Below are positions 18,014-24,959 of a stretch of DNA of 47,132 nt, piece by piece. The position numbers were made by a program, and so were the translations under genes. Numbering within the stretch: the stretch's first letter is position 1; the number at the start of each line of letters is the position of its first letter. Location: assembly GCA_964409645.1 (NCBI GenBank), contig CAYPEK010000022.1:1-47132 (forward strand), written 5' to 3'. The DNA is from CAYPEK01 sp964409645. Lineage in GTDB: Bacteria > UBP15 > UBA6099. The notes beneath the pieces were generated by a model that was given only the letters and a program-made list of their open reading frames with translations, did no database searches and had not been told where the DNA came from.

Positions 18014-19240
18014 TTATTCAATTCCGATTACGACTGAGATTAAGGGAAAGTGCGATTTTTCGTCGATATCTTTTATGAGGAGGTCGGACGGCTCGCCGCT
18101 GTACCAGTTCGTGTTCAGCGGGTGTGTTTTTTCGCCGATCGGATTCTGAAAGGTGTAGTCCGACGACATGGAGTCGCTTTTTCTGAAAAGAGCTGTGTCC
18201 GGTGCGCGCGTGTCGCCTGTCTGCATCGGGTATGACCCGTCCGGCCATACATTCATCACAACAGGATGCCACACGTCTGATTTAGCCGAGTTCATGCGCG
18301 ATTCGTCAACGTGGTAGATCGCGATTCCGGGTGAATGCAGGTCCGCGTCGTACAGGCCGCCGCCGCTCCGGCTTTCGAGGATGAAATATTCCTTCGATTT
18401 ATCGCCGCTCACAGCGTAAATTTCTCCCGAAGCCCCGGACGGCAACAAAAACGCCTCGCGAATGCCGCCCTTGATATCCATTCGCCGGGCCCATCCGGCG
18501 CGGATTCGGTTGAACCCGTCCAGCATCGGGAATCCCGCATTGCGGGCGACATCCACAGGCTTGCCGATCAGCGACAGCGCTAAATCGTCGTGAAGGTTGA
18601 ACCCGAGGGTCCGCGCAAAGGCGCGCAGGATTTCGAAATTCGAAGCGTCAGCGCCGACGATAGCGGTCGGTCCGAGTTTAACCGCTCCGACCGCTCTGTC
18701 ATCTTTCATGTCGGGGAATATGACGTCTGAAGCATGGAAGTTGTCGAGCATTACGATCATGCCGTCGAACCTGCCGTCAGGCATGCGGTCTTCGCCGTTG
18801 ATGTCGAACGCCGCCGGTTCGAATTTGCCTTCCGCCGCGAGACTGTTTAAGAGGTCCACCAACGCCGGTTGCCACTTTTTATCCCACACTGGACCTTGGC
18901 GAACTGTGTCTTTCGGCAAATCTTTTCCCGTCGGATCGACTATGAAAGAAACGATCTTGGGATCGTATGACGAGAGCGAGTTTTCGTGCCAGTAGTTTCG
19001 GAAGGTGTTTGCGGCGAGGTCGTTTGAGAAGAATGCGTTGTTTGCGATCGACTCCGCTTTCCGCTGGTCCGCGGAGATGATGATAAGAGCGATGCGGGAG
19101 TTGCCGAATCGCGGGATTTTAGTCTCGCCGATTTCGTCCGGTTCCGAGAACTTGTCGTACGGCGTTGCCGCCACAGCGGCAACAACGCAAAAAAATAAGA
19201 GCAGGAGCGATATTGCTCCCGCCCTTATCATTTTTACCAT
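18014..19240 (-). CDS. Secreted M6-peptidase-like protein lacking the zinc site
   Basis: 408 residues from ATG 19240; a TTG start 12 nt upstream is possible. A signal peptide is clear (AGAISLLLLFFCVVAAVAA). The C-terminal half follows M6 (immune inhibitor A) peptidases: FPMLDGFNRIRAGW, EYFILESRSGGGLYDADLHSPGIAIYHVDESR. Where those enzymes carry HEFGHxLG, this protein has RAFARTLG (206-213), so both zinc His and the catalytic Glu are gone. It should be a non-catalytic homologue, perhaps a binding protein. It converges on pfkA with 3 nt between stops and lies 36 nt after the second phosphofructokinase gene, so could be co-transcribed with it. Confidence 0.75.
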   Translation of the reverse strand: MVKMIRAGAISLLLLFFCVVAAVAATPYDKFSEPDEIGETKIPRFGNSRIALIIISADQRKAESIANNAFFSNDLAANTFRNYWHENSLSSYDPKIVSFIVDPTGKDLPKDTVRQGPVWDKKWQPALVDLLNSLAAEGKFEPAAFDINGEDRMPDGRFDGMIVMLDNFHASDVIFPDMKDDRAVGAVKLGPTAIVGADASNFEILRAFARTLGFNLHDDLALSLIGKPVDVARNAGFPMLDGFNRIRAGWARRMDIKGGIREAFLLPSGASGEIYAVSGDKSKEYFILESRSGGGLYDADLHSPGIAIYHVDESRMNSAKSDVWHPVVMNVWPDGSYPMQTGDTRAPDTALFRKSDSMSSDYTFQNPIGEKTHPLNTNWYSGEPSDLLIKDIDEKSHFPLISVVIGIE

Positions 19241-19276
19241 TTTGTGTTTCAACCAAACCCCCGCTTCCGCGGCGTT

Positions 19277-20416
19277 TCAGTTCAGTTTCGTACCGAGTGT
19301 GCGCCGCGTGGCGATGTAGCGTTCCCTGTCGTATTCCAGCTCGATGTTGACCCGGTTGGTTATTGTCACGCCGTTTTCGTCTTTGCGGATCGCTTCGAGG
19401 ATGGGCACCTGTGTAACGATATTGTCGCGCAGGCTGACCATCATGCCGTACTTGCGCTGCATGACGAGTTCCGCCGCCGCGAGGCCGAACGCGCGGCCCA
19501 TGCGGACGTCGATCTGGTTCGGCTCGCCGCCGCGCTGCAAGTGGCTGAGTACCACGTAGCGCACTTCCGCGAAACCGGCTTTTTTGATCTCTTTCGCGAG
19601 GTTTTCGCCCACGCCGCCCAGCAGCACGTGACCGAATTCGTCCACGTCTTTCGACTGCACGACATCGTGGTGGCGGATCGGCTTCGCGCCCTCTGCGACA
19701 ACGAGAATGTCATAGCGCGCGCCGCTCTTTTTGCGGGCTTCGAGAATTTTGATTACCTTATCGAGTTCGAAATCGACTTCCGGGATCAGGATCATGCACG
19801 CGCCGCCGGCGATGCCGCCCTGCAGTGCGAGGTGCCCCGCGTGGCGTCCCATCGTCTCGACCACGAATATCCGATTGTGAGAGCCGGCCGTCGTTCGCAG
19901 GCGCCCGATTTCTTCTTTAATGATCTCGACCGATGTTGCGAATCCGAGACTCGAATCCGTGCCCATCAGGTCCTTGTCGATCGTCTTCGGGATGCTGACG
20001 ACGTTCACGCCCCGGCGCACGAGATTCATCGACACGCTCTGCGTGTCCTCGCCGCCGATCGCGATTATCGCTTCGAGCCCGAGCTTCTTGACGTTCTCCA
20101 CCGTCTGTTTCGCGGTGTCTTCGCTCTTGAACGGATTCGTCCGCGAAGAGAACAGATTCGTTCCGCCGTGGCGGTCCCACGTGCGCACTTTTTCCTCGTC
20201 CAGCGGCTCGATGTTATAGTTGTCGATGCCGTCCGGACCCGGCGCGTAATTCTGGAGCCCGGCCCAGCCGCGCAGTATCCCGACCACTTCGAACTTGCGT
20301 CCGTATTCGTTTTGCAAATTTTCGTCCAGAAGGCCCTTGGTGGCCCATTTGATCGCCGCGTTAAGTCCTGCGCAGTCGCCGCCTCCCGTAAGTATTCCTA
20401 CCCTTTCAGTCTTCAT
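19277..20416 (-). CDS. Phosphofructokinase, predicted PPi-dependent type
   Basis: 379 residues. Start chosen at ATG 20416, which has GGAGGGG upstream. ILTGGGDCAGLNAAIKW is the glycine-rich phosphate site. The donor motif is GGEDT instead of GGDGS, so Asp sits at E. coli position 104, and PKTIDKD has Lys at 124; Asp104 with Lys124 is the signature of PPi-dependent enzymes. VETMGRHAGHLAL and LSHLQRGGEPN complete the family. It would interconvert fructose-6-phosphate and fructose-1,6-bisphosphate reversibly. It is a distinct subgroup from the pfkA 1.2 kb away, not a recent duplicate. Donor choice is inferred from two residues. Confidence 0.88.
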   Translation of the reverse strand: MKTERVGILTGGGDCAGLNAAIKWATKGLLDENLQNEYGRKFEVVGILRGWAGLQNYAPGPDGIDNYNIEPLDEEKVRTWDRHGGTNLFSSRTNPFKSEDTAKQTVENVKKLGLEAIIAIGGEDTQSVSMNLVRRGVNVVSIPKTIDKDLMGTDSSLGFATSVEIIKEEIGRLRTTAGSHNRIFVVETMGRHAGHLALQGGIAGGACMILIPEVDFELDKVIKILEARKKSGARYDILVVAEGAKPIRHHDVVQSKDVDEFGHVLLGGVGENLAKEIKKAGFAEVRYVVLSHLQRGGEPNQIDVRMGRAFGLAAAELVMQRKYGMMVSLRDNIVTQVPILEAIRKDENGVTITNRVNIELEYDRERYIATRRTLGTKLN

Positions 20417-20477
20417 TTCTACACCCCTCCGTTATTGTTTCTCTTTCGCCTCTCAGCGACCTCAATATGAAACAGCA

Positions 20478-20506
20478 AATATAATACTGTTTTCTTCCTT
20501 ATTCAA
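20478..20506 (-). promoter_or_regulatory. Sigma-70-type promoter for the PPi-type phosphofructokinase
   Basis: On the minus strand TTGAAT (20501-20506), 17-nt spacer, TATATT (20478-20483). The start codon is about 60 nt further on. The spacer is ideal and the hexamers match the consensus at 4 of 6 and 5 of 6. Confidence 0.5.
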
Positions 20507-20516
20507 GAGCCGGGCC

Positions 20517-21743
20517 TTACTGGCCGGGGATGTACCGGTCGGCCAGATATTCCGCGATGGAATACACCTGCACAGACTTGTCCGCCGTGCTTCTGAACGC
20601 CGCGATGCATGCCGGACATTCGGTGAGCAGAACCTGCGCGCCGGATGCGCGCACCTCCGCCATCCGCCTCGCGTTGACGCCGTCAGCGACCGCGGGGTCG
20701 AGAATGAACGTGCCCTCCGCGGAGCCGCAGCACAGCGAGTCCGGGCCGTGGTGTTTGAGTTCGATAGGTTCGGTGCCGAGCCGCCTTATCAGCTCGCGCG
20801 GCGCGTCGAATACGCCCCCGCGGCGGCCGAGGAAGCACGGGTCGTGATACGCGAGCGGAGTCTCCGCGCGCCGTACTTTGAACTGGAGCCCCGCGAGGAA
20901 CTCCGTCAGGTGCACCGTCTCGAACGCATCGCGGTAGGGTGGGTGGCTCCTCATGATTTCGAGCACGTGCGGGTCGGCCGTGACCACCCGCCGCGCGCCC
21001 GTCGCGCGAATCATTTCGATGTTCGCCTCGACGCCGGCGTAGTTCTCCAGCCCCGCGCCGCTCGCCCAGTGGATGCAGCCCGCGCACTTCTCGTCTATCG
21101 TCGTGAAATCGGCACCGAGGTCGCGGAGGAATGAAAGAGTTTTCTTTGTAGTCTGCGCGGTGAGCGTGCGCCCGACGCAGCCGACGAAGAAAACCATTTC
21201 CGCTTTTTCTTTCCTGAACTCCGCGAGATCGATCTGCGGATCGCCGAACACGGGTTGCCCGTTGGCAACACGTTCGAGCGACGGCCCGTAGAGTTTCATC
21301 AGGCGCGGATCCTTGATCTCCATTGTCTTGCGGCGAACAAACATCACGAGGCCGGGGATGTCGATCCCGCGCGTGCACGCCGCCTTGCATGCCCCGCACT
21401 GCGCGCAGTTGAAAATCGAGTCCCGCGCCGGTCCGAACTCCGGGAAGCTGCGCGAGAGCGACACCGTCATCGTGTCCGGCGCGCGATATGAGCCGGCCTC
21501 CGACGGCCGGTACACCGGGCAGACCTCCGCGCACGCGCCGCAGTTGATGCACTGCTCCCAGCCGAACAGCGACTCCCGATCGGCGGCCGTCAGCGGCGTC
21601 AGCAGGTCGGGGGCGTAGTAACTGTTGAATTTTTGCAACTCCTCGCCGGGCTTCGGCCGCTTGAATATGCGCCTGAAAACATGCGCCCAGAAGTGGACCC
21701 CGAGGTTGCCGATCGCGTACAGTGATTTAAGGTCGAGCCCCAT
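20517..21743 (-). CDS. glpC: Anaerobic glycerol-3-phosphate dehydrogenase subunit C
   Basis: 409 residues from ATG 21743, which begins 5 nt after the glpB stop; longer frames would run through glpB. GlpC is the Fe-S subunit that passes electrons from GlpAB to menaquinone. Two [4Fe-4S] clusters are seen (CINCGACAEVCPVY and CAQCGACKAACTRG), then two CCG-type domains: a variant KCAGCIHWASGAG, and YHDPCFLGRRGG with DSLCCGSAEGTF. It lacks a transmembrane helix. No strong Shine-Dalgarno is seen, so translation probably depends on glpB. Confidence 0.88.
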   Translation of the reverse strand: MGLDLKSLYAIGNLGVHFWAHVFRRIFKRPKPGEELQKFNSYYAPDLLTPLTAADRESLFGWEQCINCGACAEVCPVYRPSEAGSYRAPDTMTVSLSRSFPEFGPARDSIFNCAQCGACKAACTRGIDIPGLVMFVRRKTMEIKDPRLMKLYGPSLERVANGQPVFGDPQIDLAEFRKEKAEMVFFVGCVGRTLTAQTTKKTLSFLRDLGADFTTIDEKCAGCIHWASGAGLENYAGVEANIEMIRATGARRVVTADPHVLEIMRSHPPYRDAFETVHLTEFLAGLQFKVRRAETPLAYHDPCFLGRRGGVFDAPRELIRRLGTEPIELKHHGPDSLCCGSAEGTFILDPAVADGVNARRMAEVRASGAQVLLTECPACIAAFRSTADKSVQVYSIAEYLADRYIPGQ

Positions 21744-21748
21744 TTTGT

Positions 21749-23068
21749 TCAGCCCGTATAGTTTCCGGCGAGCACACCGGTAATGATCGAAACGCCCGCG
21801 CCGCACCTGTCGAACATCGGGTCGTAGCCGCCGATGACCGACCCCGCGCACGCGAGATTCTCATATACCGGCTCGTCGTTTTCGTTCAACGGCCGCAGCG
21901 ACGTATCTGTCCTCACGCCGCACGCGAAAAGTTCCTGTTTCTCGATTATCTTCTCGTTGACGAGGTCCATCAGGACCGCGTTTCGCACCGGCCGGCTCCC
22001 GATGAAAACCGGCAGATCGAACACCGGCTCGCGCAGCTCTGTATCGTGCCTGATGCCGCCGCCGATGAATTTCCCTGTTGCGAGGATCGCGCTCAGCGCG
22101 CCGAACTCCATCTTCGCCCCGTAGGGCAGTTCCGCCGTCACGGACGTGATCTTACCGCCGCTTTCCGCGAACGACGCGACGCGCCCGGACACCGTCGTAA
22201 CTCCCGCCGCGTCGAGCGCCGCTTTCAGCGCGTTCATCAGACGCCTGCCGGGCACCGACGGCTGCACCGTTGCGATCTCGAACACCGTCGCGCCGAGCGC
22301 TTTCTTGAGCACGGCGACCGCTTCCGCCGCCCGCTCGACGCCGAGCACGGCCGGAAACGCCACATGCGTGTACGCGCCCGCCGGGAGCCTGCCGCGCAGC
22401 TTATCCGCGAGCTTTTCGATGAAGCCCGGCTCGTCTATCATCTCGGCGATGCTGAACGGCGTCAGGTTCATCGACCCGTCCGCGCCGCCGAGTTGGATTT
22501 CGTATCCCTGTATCTTATCGAAACCGCGGCCGAAGACGCGCACCGCCGCGGCCTCCGCCGAGTTTGAGATGAATTCCGCGTTGAATTCGTTGAGCCCCTC
22601 GAAGCCGATCACCGCCAACCGAATCGCCGCCGGGTCGGCCACGTCGCCTTCCGCGAGGCCGGGCAGGGCGAACCGCGTTCGTTTCATCGTTCCGAGGTTG
22701 CCGATGAGCGTCAAGTGCGAGTTCAGCGCGCCGCCCGGGGGCAGTCCGCTTCCGGCGAGCGCGTCCATGAAGAAGCAGATCGCATCCTCGAACGCTGCCG
22801 CCGCCTGCGGGCCGCCGAGCACGCTGTAGGGATGGTGCGGATTAGCAATCGAGATCGCCGACAGGTTGGCCTTGAACACCGGGTTGTCCGGCGCCGCCGC
22901 CGAGCGGGCCTTCGTCGGGTCGGCGTCCACGTCGAACATCCCCGACGAGAGAGCCGACGCGCCGGGCTTATCGTTGACGAGCAGAACGCGATCGAGCCGT
23001 CGCCGCGCCGAAAGCGCCGCCGCGCAGCCCGCGAGCCCGCCGCCGATCACCACCACATCATATTCCAT
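21749..23068 (-). CDS. glpB: Anaerobic glycerol-3-phosphate dehydrogenase subunit B
   Basis: 439 residues from ATG 23068, overlapping glpA by 11 nt; a GTG two codons upstream is also possible. GlpB helps anchor GlpA to GlpC and carries a flavin-type fold. The N-terminal dinucleotide site is VVVIGGGLAGCAAAL. Later family landmarks are FPAVLGVERAAEAVAVLKKALG, VQPSVPGRRLMNALKAAL, AILATGKFIGGGI and CAGSVIGGYDPMFDRCGAGVSI. Central member of the operon glpA-glpB-glpC. Confidence 0.88.
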   Translation of the reverse strand: MEYDVVVIGGGLAGCAAALSARRRLDRVLLVNDKPGASALSSGMFDVDADPTKARSAAAPDNPVFKANLSAISIANPHHPYSVLGGPQAAAAFEDAICFFMDALAGSGLPPGGALNSHLTLIGNLGTMKRTRFALPGLAEGDVADPAAIRLAVIGFEGLNEFNAEFISNSAEAAAVRVFGRGFDKIQGYEIQLGGADGSMNLTPFSIAEMIDEPGFIEKLADKLRGRLPAGAYTHVAFPAVLGVERAAEAVAVLKKALGATVFEIATVQPSVPGRRLMNALKAALDAAGVTTVSGRVASFAESGGKITSVTAELPYGAKMEFGALSAILATGKFIGGGIRHDTELREPVFDLPVFIGSRPVRNAVLMDLVNEKIIEKQELFACGVRTDTSLRPLNENDEPVYENLACAGSVIGGYDPMFDRCGAGVSIITGVLAGNYTG

Positions 23069-24713
23069 AATCACTCACATATTCCCCGTAATTTCCGACC
23101 GTGAAATAAATCGCCCGGTTAAGCTCCTCCTGCGCGATCTGGCCGCCGCGCAGGATCGGGAACTTCCCTTTCCAGCGCTGCTGCAGAAACGCCGCCGCCG
23201 CCGCCCACACTTCCTCGGCCGACATGCCGGTTTCCTCGGCGAGAATCGCCGCCGCCTTGAAATTGCAGCGCGCGCTCTGGCACGGCCCGGTCCCGAGCCG
23301 TGTCCGCCGCCGGATGTCGTCGAGCGTCTTCGCCCATTCGTGCCTTATCACATAGCGGATTTCCGCTTCCGTCACCGGCTCGCAGCGGCACACGAGGCCG
23401 CCCAGCCGCCGGTTGTCTTTTATCATGTCGAGAATGCGGACGCAACGCGAACCGTGCCGCGTAAACATCCGCCGCACGGCGTACGCCGGCATCCTGTACT
23501 CCGCCGCGAGCGCGTCCGTGTCCGGCTGCGAGTCGCCGCCCGGCAGCGGTTCGAGGTGCGTCCGGCACTCGGCGTTCACGCCGAGCTTCCTGCAGATCAG
23601 GTCCGTCGTTTCCTCCGCCATGATGCGGAAGGTGGCGAGCTTGCCGCCCGCGACGCTGATGATCCCCGGCACGCCCTCGCGCGCCTCGTGATCGAATATC
23701 TCGTGCTCGCGCGTCAGCTTGTCCTCGATCTTGCGCCACTCGAAAAGCGTCGGCCGCAGACCTGTCATCACGCGCATCATCCTGTGCTGCCGTATGGACG
23801 GGAACACCCGCTCGATCGCCTGCAGCAGATACTCCACCTCGTCGTGCGTGGCGGTCAGGTGGTCCGGGTCGCCGTAGTAATCGTCGTCCGTGCAGCCCAT
23901 CATCGTCGAATTCTCGTAAGGCATGATGAGCACCTGACGGCCGTCCACCGCCTCCGCCACAACCGCGTAGTTCGTAATACGGCGGTCGAAGAAAACATTT
24001 ATTCCTTTGCCGGGGCGCAACTTCACCTCGACCCCCGCCATGTTCGCCACCTTGGGCGTCCACGGCCCGGCGGCGTTCACGATAATTTTCGCCGAGATAG
24101 TTTTCTCGTCACCCGTCAGCAGGTCCTTCGTGCGCAGTCCGCATACCGCGCCGCGCTCGTCCTTCACGAGGCCGGTCACCTGCGTATGGTTGCGCACCTC
24201 CGCGCCGTGCTCGGACGCCGAGAGCGCGTTCGCCGCGCACAGCCGGAACGGGTTGATCCCGTATTCGTCTATCGTAACCGCGCCGACGATATTGTCCGCG
24301 AGGCCGGGTTCGAGCTGCTTGGCCTCCTCGCGGCTCAGGCGCGTGTGCTTTTTGCTCTTTTTCAAATGCGCGAAATCGTCGTAGCACTCCATGAAAGTCT
24401 CGACGAGGTCGATCGGGAACGAGTCGTCCTTCATCACGGGCGTGATGAACGGAATCCTGAAGAGCAGGTGGGGCGCGATCTGCTGGATGAAGCCGCTGTC
24501 CGTGCAGGAGAGCCTCGTCGTTTTAACGTCGAACAGGAGATAGCGGAGACCGCCGTGGATCATGCCCATGCATGAGCCTGTGGTGCCTCCGGAGAAATCC
24601 TTTTTTTCGAGAAGCAGCGTCTTGAGACCGCGCATCGCGCAGTCGCGCGCGGTGCCTGTTCCCACAACACCGCCTCCGATAACAATCACGTCGTAAGATG
24701 CCGTATCGCTCAT
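23058..24713 (-). CDS. glpA: Anaerobic glycerol-3-phosphate dehydrogenase subunit A
   Basis: 551 residues, the normal length. It oxidises sn-glycerol-3-phosphate to dihydroxyacetone phosphate with FAD. The N-terminal FAD site is VIVIGGGVVGTGTARDCAMRG, followed by GGTTGSCMGMIHGGLRYL. The C-terminus is a BFD-like [2Fe-2S] domain with cysteines in LVCRCEPVTEAE and GTGPCQSARC, typical of GlpA rather than the aerobic GlpD. GGAGG lies upstream of ATG 24713. First gene of a compact operon (11-nt overlap with glpB). No transporter or kinase for glycerol is in view. Confidence 0.92.
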   Translation of the reverse strand: MSDTASYDVIVIGGGVVGTGTARDCAMRGLKTLLLEKKDFSGGTTGSCMGMIHGGLRYLLFDVKTTRLSCTDSGFIQQIAPHLLFRIPFITPVMKDDSFPIDLVETFMECYDDFAHLKKSKKHTRLSREEAKQLEPGLADNIVGAVTIDEYGINPFRLCAANALSASEHGAEVRNHTQVTGLVKDERGAVCGLRTKDLLTGDEKTISAKIIVNAAGPWTPKVANMAGVEVKLRPGKGINVFFDRRITNYAVVAEAVDGRQVLIMPYENSTMMGCTDDDYYGDPDHLTATHDEVEYLLQAIERVFPSIRQHRMMRVMTGLRPTLFEWRKIEDKLTREHEIFDHEAREGVPGIISVAGGKLATFRIMAEETTDLICRKLGVNAECRTHLEPLPGGDSQPDTDALAAEYRMPAYAVRRMFTRHGSRCVRILDMIKDNRRLGGLVCRCEPVTEAEIRYVIRHEWAKTLDDIRRRTRLGTGPCQSARCNFKAAAILAEETGMSAEEVWAAAAAFLQQRWKGKFPILRGGQIAQEELNRAIYFTVGNYGEYVSDYGI

Positions 24714-24860
24714 CTGCGCCTCCGCCCGTGGGCGTCACCCTGAGAAGTATAACTTGAGCGCGCCGCGTTGAAAAGCCACGACGAAATTCGTTGCGCTCGC
24801 GGCCGGATGTGGATAAAAGATAATATTACTTTTTTGTTTGATTAATATCTTGTATTGATG

Positions 24861-24895
24861 TTGTGCCACCCTCAAACTTGTTTGAGGGTGTACAA
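24861..24895. repeat. Perfect palindrome beside the NACHT gene
   Basis: CACCCTCAAAC (24867-24877), TT, GTTTGAGGGTG (24880-24890), an 11-bp perfect stem that extends to TTGT/ACAA after a small bulge. It lies 70 nt after the NACHT stop codon, at the edge of the AT-rich stretch. No T-tract follows on the minus strand, so it is not a clear terminator. It could be a transposon end or a repeat; unresolved. Confidence 0.45.
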
Positions 24896-24959
24896 ATTAT
24901 GACCGGGCATAATTAATTTTGACGGCAAAAATGAGTTCTAATGAATGCTGATAGAGGAA

